Of a stretch of 64,000 nucleotides of DNA, positions 1 to 12,300 are shown one piece after another. The translations under genes and the position numbers were made by a program. The number at the start of each line of letters is the position of its first letter. Position 1 is the stretch's first letter. A model generated the notes under the pieces. It did not search any database and was not told where the DNA came from. It was given only the letters and a program-made list of their open reading frames with translations. Origin of the DNA: Ypsolopha sequella (taxonomy: Eukaryota > Arthropoda > Insecta > Lepidoptera > Ypsolophidae); assembly GCA_934047225.1 (NCBI GenBank), contig OW204011.1:17124339-17188338 (forward strand), read 5' to 3'.

Positions 1-686
1 CCTCCGAAAACGATGTTTCTGTAATGGCGCTGGTCACGTGACACGCGTGACGTCACACGCTAGTAAACAAGTTCACATAACCTCAACAAAACAGTGCACC
101 TAAGTGAATTCTCATTACAAAATTTATCCAAAATTGACCGAAAAGTGCTTCACAGATCGAATTTAACACTCAGAAAACATAAAATGCAAACAACAATCAG
201 TCTAGGAATCCATGTTTACTTGCATGTGACGTCACCATGAGTTGCCACCAATCACAGAGCGTTCGCGGCACATTGCCATCACAGATAAGATATTTTAAAA
301 TATTATATTTTATTTCGCGTAATTTGCAAAAAATATGCGTAATTTAGTTTAAATAACGTGAAATATGTCTTTTTTAGGCTATTATCTGATAGGATGACCA
401 CAATTTGTAATGTATTTTCAATGTTGTCAAATAGCCTATTCAATATTTACATATTTTCTGATGGCCAAATTAGTTACAAAATTCTTCAATGACACTGTCA
501 TAATTAACGGGATTTGTCAAGTCAGCTTCTATAGGTATTAAGAATAGCTAATTCTTAATTGCTTGTGCCGCCCCTCGCAGCCTGCCACCCCTCGCAACCT
601 GCCGCCCCGGGCCATGGCCCTTTTGGCCCTACGGTAAATACGCCACTGATTGTATGTAACTCATACATCCCATGTTACATTTACAG
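1..686. other. probable intron of the left-edge gene; no feature recognised
   Basis: AT-rich sequence without a convincing coding frame. It precedes a plausible splice acceptor (TTTACAG at 680-686), so it is most likely the last intron of the plus-strand gene whose final exon follows. The Met-initiated frame that begins at 559 reads through this stretch but its first 43 residues look non-coding. Confidence 0.4.
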
Positions 687-900
687 AGCTTACTGCATCG
701 GGTTGAGGAATGGTGAAATGGAAATGAAACTGTCAGCTTGCTTCATAGAGAAGACGAAGCCCAGGGTCAGGCAACTCATTCTGGACATCGACAACGGACA
801 GTACTTGAACTTAGACCACTTTGAAGTAGAATTCGGCAGAAAAGTCTTGGACACTAATACTACCTTAGTTGAGAAACCGATTGAAAGGGTTTTCTGGTAG
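687..900 (+). CDS. 3'-terminal coding exon of an unrecognised gene
   Basis: I do not recognise the protein. The exon starts after a good acceptor (CATTTACAG) and contributes about 70 residues, with mixed charged and hydrophobic composition (motifs ACFIEKTKPRVRQL and DNGQYLNLDHFEVEF) and ends at TAG. Codon use and composition look like a real conserved protein rather than a random frame, and an AATAAA signal follows 117 bp after the stop. The rest of the gene lies left of the window. It converges tail-to-tail with the ionotropic receptor gene that ends at 5969. The phase is such that one base at the exon start completes a codon from the upstream exon. Confidence 0.55.
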
Positions 901-1016
901 ATTTTAGTTGTTTAGGTTAAGTTTTTAACTTATTAGATAAAGTTCTGTCGAAGTAAGACTTCGAAAAGCGCGTAATTGTTCGCCGACTTTCTCTGTAAAT
1001 AGATGTTTTGTTTATG

Positions 1017-1022
1017 AATAAA
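1017..1022 (+). promoter_or_regulatory. polyadenylation signal AATAAA
   Basis: A canonical AATAAA lies about 117 bp after the stop at 898-900. It is the likely 3' processing signal for the left-edge gene. Confidence 0.5.
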
Positions 1023-1584
1023 AGACAAATTCAAATACATGATTCTAATTTTATTCGTCTATAACCTAATTCTAAACGTATTTCCAAGTTGTGTCAGCTA
1101 AAAAAAACGGTGAATTTACCAGACATCAATTTCAACAAATATTTATTTATAATATATGTATTTTCACACCACCTGCTCGACAATGTCCAATTACATATCA
1201 TGCAACCTCAACGTAAAGTTTATATCTCAAGGGATATAAAGTTATATGAAAATCCCTATTAAAGTGATTTAAATTTGGAACGTCAAATTCGTGTGGAAAC
1301 TCGTGGAAAACAAATGCCCATATGGGATTGTAAAGAGGTTTGTTCGAAAATCGAACTGGCCACAATTCAACAAAAAGAAAAAAAGCGTTTACAAAGAATG
1401 TGAAACAAAAGACGGTGTTTGGTGCTGTGATTGTCAGTGAATTTTATTGAATTATTAATGTTGATAAAAAATGTCGAGCTTTTTATTGTCTCGCAGAAGG
1501 TGTGAAAAGTAGAGTATGCTCCTCTGGAATAAAGCCTGTCTTTGTCTTGGGCAGCTTGAACCCCTCGCTTTACTCAGGACTCTA
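1023..1584. other. intergenic, nothing recognised
   Basis: AT-rich spacer between the end of the left-edge gene and a long-inverted-repeat element. No open frame or repeat family could be supported. Confidence 0.4.
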
Positions 1585-2594
1585 CAGGGTGGAAAAAATG
1601 AAAGGGCCCTGGAGGGGAACTACCTTAAATCGTTTAGTTAGCTCATTTTACTGAAAGGAAACATTCCTTTATTTTTTAAAAGAAACAAAACTGCATTCAA
1701 AGATATTCTGAAATTCGCTTGTCTCATCCGGGAATCGAACCAACTAAAAATTAAAAAAATAAAACCTCGCTATTTTATCATACGAATCGGTAGGATTATT
1801 GTTCAGGATAAAATTTGTCTACTAAACTAAAGTCTTACACTCATCTGTTGTACGAGATACCCATGAAATTGAATATTTATTACAAGTTCTTTATTAACAA
1901 TACCTAGTACTGTTCGCTTGTAAAGTAATAATTATACGCCATTATTACACAATGACAGCACGGAATGAAAGCAAAACAAAACAAAATTTTAATTTCGAAC
2001 GAAATTTATGGTTCGAACTTCAAATTTGTTGCTCCGCGTTGCAAAAAAAATACATTCCTTTTTTAAATTTTTCGTCAGTACGCCTAGTGCAAGAAGTAAT
2101 TGTGCTTTGCATACATTTATTATTACCATTTAACGATTTTCTTATTGAAGTCTTCAACAAAGTACTTAAGATAAATAACATTAGCAAGCTTGTACTTCAT
2201 ACGATGTCTTTGGATGTAAGAGAGATAAGAAAATTAGAACGTTTCATTTACTTGTTACAAGTGAACAGTACTAGGTATTGTTAACAAAGAACTTGTAATA
2301 AATATTTAATTTCATGAGTATCTCATACAACAGATGAGTGTAAGACCAAATGTTTATTAGACAAATTTTATTCTGAACAATAATCCTACCGATTCGTATG
2401 ATAAAATAGCGAGGTTTAATTTTTTTTATTTTTAGTTGGTTTGATTCCCGGGTGAGACAAGCGAATTTCAGATTATCTTTGAATGCAGTTTTGTTTCTTT
2501 TAAAAAATAAAGGAATGTTTCCTTTCAGTAAAATGAGCTAACTAAACGATTTAAGGTAGCTCCCCTCCAGGGCCCTTAAATTTTTTCCACCCTG
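1585..2594. mobile_element. DNA element with ~340-bp terminal inverted repeats
   Basis: The ends read CAGGGTGGAAAAAA and its complement TTTTTTCCACCCTG, flanked by TA on both sides, which fits a Tc1/mariner-type TA duplication. The left arm (about 1585-1924) and right arm (about 2255-2594) are nearly exact reverse complements over 340 bp. The 330-bp centre carries a 110-residue frame (1952-2284) that I do not recognise and would not call a gene. Each arm contains a sequence like a tRNA/SINE B box (GGTTCGATTCC and GGTTTGATTCC). No transposase is visible, so the copy is non-autonomous. Confidence 0.8.
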
Positions 2595-2639
2595 TATATA
2601 ACTCCTTACGCTCAGGGTTCAATATGCCGCCCGTGACGT

Positions 2640-2990
2640 GACACTGCTTTATTCCCTTAGTGCACTTTTTATGCATCAAAACCGAACAGAAAGTCGATTA
2701 TTTTGCCCTAGGGCTTTATTATTATTTATTTTTTTAATTTATTTACAATGGTTGGCTAACCTGCAGCCTTTCCTGTGTACCATAAATGTTATACTTTTTT
2801 TCCACTGTTTAACGGCTCTGGATACAGTCCTTTTAAGCCAATTATAATTTAAAGTTCACAAGATTGATTTCAAGTGATTTCCTCACACTATGCATTGAAA
2901 AACGTAGTATGATACACGGGCGTAAGAGCAATAAATTACTCGGTTACGTTTAAAACACGAGCTACGCTACGCTCGTGTTTTAAATCGTCT
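2640..2990 (+). repeat. single arm of a foldback repeat family
   Basis: This sequence (core ACCGAACAGAAAGTCGATTA, then GCCCTAGGGCTTTATTA) recurs as both arms of the palindrome at 24954-25600 and again at 54905-55122. It ends with a short internal palindrome around 2955-2985 (AAAACACGAG ... CTCGTGTTTT). It is a dispersed non-coding repeat. Confidence 0.7.
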
Positions 2991-3157
2991 TCGTGATTCA
3001 TTCCTTTGCGCCCTTGTAGCATAAACTACTAGTACGTAAGCATTTCAGCTCCGCACCCGATCATATCAGTTTATATAAGGTTTGTAGTGGCTAAATTGAT
3101 CACAAACCCTAATGCATTATGGAATGATGAACTATGGCGTAGCCAGGTAGGAGCAGG

Positions 3158-3317
3158 GGCTCTACCGCGTAATTCTCATTTGTATCAACTTCAAGCAAAT
3201 GCATGCGAAATTCAACGCGTGCAAAAGAGATAGCATGTTAGGCGGGCGTCGTCGCACGCACGTCAAATTTCAATCTCAAGTTGATGTTGATGAAAATGAG
3301 AATTACGCGGTAGACCC
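3158..3317. mobile_element. small MITE with inverted ends
   Basis: The left end TCTACCGCGTAATTCTCATT is repeated as its reverse complement at about 3296-3315, giving an element near 160 bp. The inner parts of the arms also pair (TTCAAG / CTTGA). No coding capacity. Family not recognised. Confidence 0.6.
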
Positions 3318-4077
3318 GCTGGGTGGGCAAAGCCCTCCAGAAAAACCGGTGCCCACCCCAGAAAAATCGATCAAATATCGATTAATTAAGTAACAACCAA
3401 GCAGCATTAGCCTGACCTATTTAAAAGAAAATTCATATGTTTTATGTGTTGAGTGATTTTTGATTCCAATAGAAATTCCATTTTAATAAACCATAGCTTT
3501 GAACTAAACCAATTTTGTGTCAGGCTGGCCCTCTCCATAACAAAACGCTGGCCAATGAATGACGGAGGTTAATAAATTTTAACAATACCTATGTTGGTTC
3601 GGTTCATGGACTGGAATGCATTAAGCGTTTTGTGTAATGTTCCTTCTGACATTCTTCGTACAAAACCCAAGTGATTGTGGTTTGCGATGGTTCGGATTCT
3701 TTGTGGTTTTAAAATAAAGTAACGCAGTTTTTGTCAAAGATTTCAAAAGTAAAGATAAGCCTTTGCCGTAGTATGACAGCACCAAAATGTTTTCACCTTT
3801 AAATGGGTGACGCTCACACGTTTGGAATCAGTACTCATCTAAACACAGTGATAGTTGGACGCCTTAAGTGCACTTGAAGTTAATCATTTTAACAACTTTA
3901 TTAGTCTGATCAGTTTGCTGACCGTAGGTAGACAGATTGCGCACTCATAAGTGTGCGCGCGTCGGCATTATGTTAACACACGCATTCAAAAACAATGCAA
4001 TAGATTTTAGGTGCCAGGGCTCATCTAAACTTTTGAAATCTTTGGTTTTTGTGTTTTATAGAGAATTGTACAGAGTA

Positions 4078-4196
4078 ATGTACATTTATTATTTTATTAC
4101 ATATATTTTTATAAGATTAAAATTTGACTTGTGAAACGTGTATTATATATACCTACTTTGCAAAATGAACTTTTTGAATTTTGAATTTTGAATTGT
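4078..4196 (+). repeat. 3' tail of a CR1-like non-LTR retroelement
   Basis: About 120 bp match the 3' ends at 9960-10097, 20542-20660, 26043-26160 and 55123-55232: TACATTTATTATTTTATTAC, then a TGCAAAAT box, then a run of TTTGAAT units. A short-tandem tail of this kind is typical of CR1/L2-type elements. The flanking stretch 3318-4077 shows nothing I recognise. Confidence 0.65.
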
Positions 4197-4477
4197 CATC
4201 TACAATAAAATCATGTTTATAACGCTGCTTCAATGTCTGGTATCTAGTAAATAAACAGTATTTGAACCGCAAATTGCACAAAGAAACCAAAGGACAAGAC
4301 GAAAAATACTGTTATTAAAAAAAACTGCGACCAGCAATCCCGGTAATTTTTTTTTTATGTAATATTTATTGTTAGCGTTCAATAAAACTGAAAACCATAT
4401 ACTATTTAGTTTTCTTGTAATATTTATTTAAACCCAAGGATAGTTTGTTTATACACTCGACTCGCGTTTAGCATATA

Positions 4478-4733
4478 CAACGTGTAACAGAAAGCTGTAA
4501 GTTGAAGAGCTTATTCAGTCAATGGTATAGAACAACTTTTACTATGGAGCCAAACCTGAAACCTCGAAAAAAAATCTGCCTTCCATACATTTCAGCCGAT
4601 CGGCTTTGCATTTTTCTATGAAACAGTAATTTTTTTTTTTCGATATACAGATTTTGTTCCATAGTAAAAGTTGTTCTATACCATTAACTGCATACGCTCT
4701 TCAAATATGGTTACACCTTTCTGTTACACGTTT
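4478..4733. mobile_element. 255-bp MITE with ~85-bp inverted repeats
   Basis: Ends read AACGTGTAACAGAAAG and CTTTCTGTTACACGTT. The arms continue pairing through GGTATAGAACAACTTTTAC and its complement at 4660-4683. Flanking TATA on both sides suggests a TA target duplication. Non-coding. Confidence 0.75.
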
Positions 4734-4780
4734 TATATAAAACAATAAAAAATACATGTTTTTTTTTTTAGTTCGTTGTC

Positions 4781-5206
4781 TTAAGGGGCTATACCGTGAA
4801 AATTGTCACTTTTTGAAGTTATTTATCTGCTCTTTTAATGAAGTTCCAAGTAAATCAAATTAGTATACCAATTTTGGGACCTTTTACTAGATTTTGGTCT
4901 ATCAGAAACGCGATAGGAGGAATTTCATTCGATAGAAATAATTATTGAAATTTACATTTATTTATTTACACTTTTTTGATATTCTGACAAATTAGGATAG
5001 CATACAGACTTGAAAAATATTTATTTAGATGGGTTTTAACTACACCTAAATTACTGGTTATGGAATTTTTTGTAGCTATTTTAGTTAATTTTGCATTAAT
5101 TTAAAACCGACTTTTTGACAATTTTCCCCGATTCCGTCCCTTTCGCACTGCGGATCTTTCTGCCTGGAGTAACGGGGACCTTTGCTAGCACGGTATATCA
5201 CCTTAA
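4781..5206. mobile_element. piggyBac-type MITE (TTAA target site)
   Basis: TTAA at both edges (4781-4784 and 5203-5206) encloses inverted ends GGGGCTATACCGTG and CACGGTATATCACC. Inner sequence resembles 13140-13574. TTAA duplication is the hallmark of piggyBac-superfamily insertion, and the copy has no transposase. Confidence 0.7.
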
Positions 5207-5930
5207 GAGCGGTATCGCAGCCGGATTGTGAAAATCCCGCCTTTTTCTAATTAATCGAGACAAAACACTTGAATTCAAAATTCACTTAATAGTTATTCAA
5301 CAAAACCTTAATACCTATGTATTGTGTATGTTGCCAACGGCAAGTTTCCATTGGCTTCCGTAAATTAGAAACTCGATAATTTTGAATTAAAGGTTTTTTG
5401 AAATTCTAATTTCAAAAAACTAATGGAATATTTGCGATGGCAGCATACGCAATACATAGGTAATAAGGTTTTGAATGTAAGTGTTCTATTTCGATTAAGA
5501 GGCTATGGGAATTTTATTTTTGTCACTGTCACTCCTAGCGAAAAATCAGGGGCGGATTCAGGGCAAAAGGGAAAAACCATATTTTTAATGAAAAAAACTA
5601 AAATAGCTAGCAAAATATCAAATCTCTAGATATTGTTGAAACACACCTAATAAAATATATTTGAGTTCTGTATATGGTTCCTATTCGTCAAACGAGGAGA
5701 AAAAGTGTGTTTGAAGACCACATTTCAACAATTATTTCTATCGAGGAAAATTTATCCAAACATGTTTTCCAATTTCAAAACCCTAGATTATATAGTCAAA
5801 ATGCATATACCAGAAATTTATTCAATCCGTGTATTTCATGAAATACACAGAAAAGAAACATCCGTATTTTTTTCTCATATCGCCTTAATTAGAAAACGGT
5901 ATTTTTGACAATCCGGCTAATAAACCGCTC
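5207..5930. mobile_element. foldback element with 3-bp TAA duplication, interrupted by a MITE
   Basis: Inverted ends GAGCGG...CCGCTC are flanked by TAA (5204-5206 and 5931-5933), as in PIF/Harbinger elements. The arms carry GCCGGATTGT and its complement, and further in CCTATGTATTG with its complement near 5450. A second MITE (5495-5888) is inserted in the right arm. The right edge lies only about 35 bp beyond the receptor stop codon. Confidence 0.6.
5495..5888. mobile_element. piggyBac-type MITE nested in the foldback element
   Basis: Bounded by TTAA on both sides, with ends GAGGCTATGGGAATTTT and its imperfect complement ending ATATCGCC. It is closely related to the copy at 10798-11214. It splits the right arm of the surrounding element exactly at a TTAA. 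Confidence 0.7.
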
Positions 5931-5943
5931 TAATGTCCTATGG

Positions 5944-5949
5944 TTTATT
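5944..5949 (-). promoter_or_regulatory. candidate polyadenylation signal of the receptor gene
   Basis: AATAAA on the minus strand lies about 20 nt after the TGA stop of the receptor. The stretch between stop and the next transposon is only about 35 bp, so the 3' UTR is either very short or runs into the transposon. Confidence 0.4.
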
Positions 5950-5968
5950 TGGTAAATCAACAGTTACT

Positions 5969-6303
5969 TTAGGGTTGATAGCTGTCCTTAGGATAAACAC
6001 TAATATAAGAAACATTCGTCACGTCCGCCGCTGGCCTAAATGTATCGCCGATGGTAACACTTCCTAGATTTTTCTTCCCGCCCTTTTTGTCGCGTTTTCT
6101 TAGCTTCGCGACGCCTTCGGCCATCTTTGTTTCTAGTATGCTCTTTTTATTGCCAACAAAAGCTTCTCTAGGTTTAAGCTTCTCTACGGTCGCATCCATT
6201 GTTTTCACTTTATTTTTCTCTTTTCGCTTGTAATAGAAAACTTCCCAGGCCAATGTTAGCATTGCTAAGCCTAATCCAAAGAGTGTTGCTATGAAAACGC
6301 CAC
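5969..6303 (-). CDS. Ir8a: Ir8a exon 17 (last): M4 and cytoplasmic tail
   Basis: Starts after acceptor TTTTCAG and ends with a stop at 5969-5971. It encodes the fourth membrane segment (GGVFIATLFGLGLAMLTLAW) followed by a long lysine-rich cytoplasmic tail (KRKEKNKVK, KLRKRDKKGGKK) and the terminal YISVYPKDSYQP. It contributes 110 residues. Confidence 0.9.
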
Positions 6304-9300
6304 CTGAAAAACGTTAGGAAAGTTTTGAATGCATGGTAGTGGCCTTGCCAAGTTTAGCGGAACAAGCATAATTATAAGCTTTTGTTGACCGCACAGTATG
6401 CGCGCGAACTGATGCAGCTCTGAGGAATGAGCTAAATATATATATACAGGTTGATAATGAAACCCCTAGCTTTATTGAAATCTATGAATCCAAATCACTA
6501 ATAGAACACAGAATCGTAAAAAAAAAAGGTTTTTTTTCCCCCATATTTTTATCGGGAAAAGTTTCCAAATTGCGAATAAAATGGCTATCCTACGCGACTA
6601 GCCGCCGGGCCCCAACCATCAATGAAAAACATTCCCGTACACCTGTGTACCACCTACCCCCGCCCCGGCCCGCGGGCGCGATCGCCAGTCGCCGGCGCAC
6701 CGACGTCATGAGTGCATGCGCAAATACAATAAAAATGCATATTTTCTCTCCCGCCGCGCAACTATTTTCGAGTCGTCACGATGCCGATGTACTCTTCTCG
6801 CGAATATTACGAAATGGTGCGAGTGTACTTACATCCTCAGTGGAGAAAATCTTTACCGAGCGAGAACATTGTACGAAGAGGAGAACATTCCTCGGCTTCG
6901 TGCTCAAGGACTTGTCAACGCCACGGTTCCACATCGTCAAACGATTTTAGCGGTAAACCAGCGGCTACTGGATTATGGTCAGTTTACCGTGCCAAGCCAT
7001 GCACAAGGGGCTGGCGCGCCACGTCTGGCTATTGAGGTAGAAGATGCTGTGTTCGACTTCTTTGAGCGGCACCCCCGAGCCAGTACGCGAGACGCAGCTC
7101 AGCGGTTTGAAATTAGCCAACCAACAGTGTGGAAATTGTTGCACTATGCTGGACTTCATGCATATCATTTTCAGACAGTGCAGCACCTGTATGAGGCTGA
7201 CGCGCAAAATCGTCGCACGTTTTGTGAGTGGTTCCTTCAGAACCAAAACAAAAACATTTTACGGACTGACGAGTCAATGTTTTCACGTGTGGGTCTGTAC
7301 AATTGCCACAATGAACACTGGTGGTCGTACAGAAACCCACACATGATTCGCGAACATCACCATCAAGTGCGGTTCAGTGTTAATGTGTGGGCCGGTATTA
7401 TTGGTGACAAAGTGCTTCAGACCTCACGCCCTGTGTTTTTTTTTGTGGGGAGAAATCAAACGCCGCGTATACTCGGAGGAGTCTCAAAGCCGCGAAGAAC
7501 TGAAAGACCGTATTATCAGTGCATTTAACGATGTAAAAAGTGACTTTGTAGTGCTGAGAAAACTGAGAAGGAATGCAGTGAAACGTGCTAGACTCTGTTT
7601 AGAGAAACGGACTGCATTTCGAACAATTGCTGAAGTACAGCTAATGTTAGTTTAGGTATACAACTTCGTTGATTTCAATTACTTGTACATAAGTTGATTT
7701 CAATTTTTTAAGTACGCCTGAATACAGAAGTGACTAAGTACTTACCTAACGATTTCGTAATTTAGGTACCTACTTGCTGTTTGTAAATTATAAATCCTAT
7801 TCTTAGCGCAATCTAAACAACTTCTGTATTTTGACGGTCCTAAGCCCGTAAAAGTATGAAGGGAAAATTGCAACTTATGATCGCTGATTTCTCCTTTCAG
7901 AGCGGCATGCAAAACAAAAACGGTGTCCTTTGGTGGCTCGGATAAAGAATACTTACTTGTCGGCTCGCGACAAAGGGTAATTTGCCGACAACGTTTGGAA
8001 GCCGGCCGGTCGTGGCGAGGCGAGGCGGTGACGCGCGTCACGTGTCTAGCTTGACAGTGATATGACAACGCTATTCGGTTTTTGTAGGAAAACTTTGACA
8101 GTCGATATCTTTTGTTTTTAGTATGAAACAAGACAAAAGTAACAAAACATATATTTTCTAATTCGAACATAGAATAGGTTTCTTGAATATAGCTAGAGGG
8201 ATCATTATCAACCTGTATATATGTCGCGTAAATTGTCAGAGTCGTGTCACTAGTGAAATTATAATTTCACGGCTTTGACAATCTATTTGCGACATATACA
8301 CACACACATAGCTCTGTTATCTCTACGCAAAATTTTAAATGAGTTAGGGTAATAAAGCGACGTAAATTTTTTTTGTGTTACCGATGTCCCCGAGTTAATT
8401 ACTAAGAAAGGTCTACATTTTATTTTGCGAAATTAGGAAAAATGATTATCGATCCGTAATACCGATCACTTAACAATCCTCCAGTATGAATTTTGCTGGA
8501 AAAAATAATGTCACCTTATATACGTAATGAACTAATATTCTGTTAGTCATGTATTTATGCCATTTTGAGCAGGGCTAGTTGTTACAACATCTAACAATAT
8601 CATCGATGTATTATATCTTTTTCCGAACTTTCATCACTCACCTAAACTTTCTAAAGTTATCCCTTCTGATTCATCAGCGTCAGGACAAGCTTGCTTTGCT
8701 GATTCGTTCCAGTATCTGAAATTATAATAGTTATTTACTTCCAGCAGTGAATAATTCAGTATCGAAAAGCTTTATATTTTTATGGACGTGAGGATTTCGA
8801 AGAGAGGTGCACCAATCTGAGTTCAGTATTTTCTAGCGCCATTATTGGATGCGGGCAGGGATATAAGGGTGAACCTGCGAACGAAAACAATAGCTTTCTA
8901 CTTTTTTATAATCATCTTGCAATAGTAGTCGGAACCAACGCCTTACGTGTTTTCAGATTTGAACCGGCGAACACCGCATTAGTAAGTCTAAACTTGGACT
9001 TTTTTATACAATTTGTGTGCAGGCGTCCATAAGATCTAGGATGAAAGTGGGAGAGTTATAGCAGGCGAGGTATTGATCAGTCCATCCCGAGACTTTTGCA
9101 AAATCTGCGGAAATCGGTAACGGACGAATTACTTTACGGGAACGAATATAATGACCACCAAAATAAACTTTGATATCATATACATTTATACCAAAAGTAA
9201 TAGTGAACAACCAAATTAGTAAATGAGCACCAAATCTAGCCTTAGATCCTTCAATCCGGAAATCGGAAATCCTTCAGCGCAGAAGAGAGCCAGTAGGTTA

Positions 9301-12300
9301 TGTAAGATATGGCCATACATAACCTTCGTGGTTATTTTTTTATGACAGGCTTTCCCCCGCTTTTATCGTAAAGTATGAAACTTCTAGAGAAGGGTTCCTG
9401 GTGGCAGCCATTTGCTGAACTTGGCAGGGCCACTACCGTGACCCCTAATATCTTACTTGGAAGCGAGTTGCTCTAGAAATCTCTCCTTCTGCAAGTCCAG
9501 AAGCGCTTTAGAGAGGTCCTCTTGTAGCCGCGACCCTTGCTGCACCGCTATCGCGTACGGCTGTTCCGCGAAAACCTCGCCCACTTCCGTTAAGTTACAG
9601 TTTCTTGTCACCTCGTATCTGTGAATTAGTACAATAGAAATGGGTTTGCAACCACGTTCAATTCACGAGTCGCTTTTTTCAGTTATAATTGGTATTGTTG
9701 ACCATGTTGAAGTGGATATTAATGTTTTCTAACCGATCTTGGTCGTGCGCTCGGTATTTGTAAGCGATGTGAATAACGCCGAAATTTGGTCGGCCGCCTG
9801 GATTCGTGCTGGGGGCTCGGTTGGTGATCATTGAACCTTGTTCCTGGTCCCTGGCCGGGTCTCCGGTATGGGTTCGGGCGGCTGATTGGATTTTACCTTG
9901 TATAATATATATTTTACCTATCATTTTAATCGTAAATATATTGCTACATAAATTAAATAAACCTTTAATTTAGTTCATGTACATTTATTATTTTATTACA
10001 TATATTTTCTTTATTAGATTAAATTTGACGTGTAAAAAGTGTATATATCTATACCTGCTTTGCAAAATAAACTATTTGAATTTGAATTTGAATTTGACGT
10101 CATTGTGTAGTCTTGCAATAGTGACTGTGTGACGAGCGTCGCTTGCACGCACAAGTTTTGTGGTACAGGCTCGCAGCTGTTATCAAGCGCTAGGCGATAG
10201 AATGCGCTTCAAAAGTGTCTTTTGGCCGCAAATTCAAATTCAGAATTTAATATCAAATATTAAAAAAAATTATGTTCAACTTAAATTGTAAGTTACAAAA
10301 CTTACTTGATCTCAGCAGAGTCGTGAATAAATGCGAAATCCGCGTCTGTGTGTTCGTTAACTTGTTCAAATCCAACTTTTGCGTCCGTCACAGGACCTGA
10401 AACAGGCATTTATAAACCGACTAAGTTAACTTGAGACTGCGCTTTCATTGACCAGTCTGCGATCGCTTATAAGTAGTACAGAGAGCTAAGCGCGGGTTGC
10501 CTAAAACATATCGAATAACTTTATTATAGCGTGAATCTAATCATATATTTATTATATTTTATTTTTATTTTATTTTATTTATTTTTATTCAGGAAACACA
10601 CAGTCACAAACATAACGGATAACAATATAGAAGACACACAAACAGACCTACAGTTCATTAAAAGATAGTTAACAAAAATAATGTGGGAAAAAAAGCGAGG
10701 GCGATTTTGATAACATAGAGAAACATTAAAGACACACTGACAACATTTACATTATTAAACCTTAAAGATTAAACAATATTTTGCCAGTCCCTTTTTTAAG
10801 AGGCTATGCGAATTTTATTTTTGTCACTGTCACTCCAAGCGAAAAATCGCGCAGTGCGAGAGGGGCGGATTCAGGGTAAAAGGGAAAGAAGTTGGTTTTA
10901 TAGTTTTATTAAAAAAACTAAAATAGCTAGCAAAATTTCAAATATCAAATCTCTAGATATTGTTGAAACACACCTAATAAAATATGTTTGAGTTTTTTAT
11001 ATGGTTCCTATTCGTCAAACGAGGAGGCAAAGTGTGTTTGAAGACCTCATTTCAACAATTATATGAGGAAAATGTATCCAAACATGTTTTCCAATTTCAA
11101 AACCCTAGATTATATAGTCAAAATGTGTACTAGAAATTTATTAAAATTTTCCGTGTATTTCATGAAATACACAGAAAAGAAACACCCGTATTTTTTTCGC
11201 ATATCGCCTTAAACGCGCCCAAGGAAATATTAAAAATATCTACATCACCAAGGCCTTTATTGTAGAGATACAGAGTTCGCCAGAAAAATGAATGTTTTGT
11301 CACATTTTGTTTATACGAGTATGTATTGCATATATTTATAATATAATTTATTCCTTATTCCTATATTTTTATATTATTCAAGTGTATTTTTTTTGTAAAT
11401 TTAAGTAAACCAAACCTTTATTATTCCCCTGCATATTTCCCCATATTATTATTTATGACATAAAACTATTACCTATACACACAGATTATTTAATTACTTA
11501 TATAACATTAAAACTGACCTGTAATAAGTGTATCTGTTATACCTACATTACATCAATAAATATATTTCATTTCATCTAGTTTTAGTCGTGTTGGGCACAA
11601 AACATTACCCAAAAGCTGCTATACACAAAACATTGTTTCGCTACTTACATAATATTGTTGATAAGCCTGGTCTCCTGCATGTCTTTTACAAAAATGTGAA
11701 ACAAACAAAAACTGTGAAACCAGTGCGTCCTTCCAGTGATGACGTACGGCGCTGAGACGTGGTCTATTACCAAAGGCTTGATCCGCCGGTTGAAGGTCGC
11801 TCAACGAGCTATGGCGTGGGCTATGGTTGGGATATCTCTGATGGATAAAATACGAAACGAATATATCCGTCAGAGATCGAAGGTGACTGACATAGCCTGC
11901 CGAATCAGTAAGTTGAAGTGGCAGTGGACTGGCCATATTTGTCGCTGACGTGATGACCGTTGGGGCCGTAAGGCATTGGAATGGAGACCACGTACAGCAA
12001 AGCGTAGCGTAGGCCGCCCTCGTGCCCGCTGGACTGACGATCTGAAGGACGTTGCGGGTGGCGACTGGATGAGGATGACTGAGGACCGCCAAGAGTGGCG
12101 TAATATGGGGGAGGCCTTTGTCCAGCAGTGGACGAATACGGGCTGATGGATGGAGTGTTTTGTGTAGCAGTTTATGTATATACGGTAAAACACACGCAGA
12201 AGATCCGGCCTAAACTAGATTCACGCTATAGTAAAGTTATTCGATATGTTTTAGGCAACTCGCACTTCAGGTTATATTTAATTTTGCCTATCGCTCGCTA

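Noticed and set aside
6965..7346. Other frames over the mariner copy
   Set aside because: Shadows of the transposase in alternative frames and on the opposite strand. Only the frame with RTDESMF and NVWAGIIGD is family-like.
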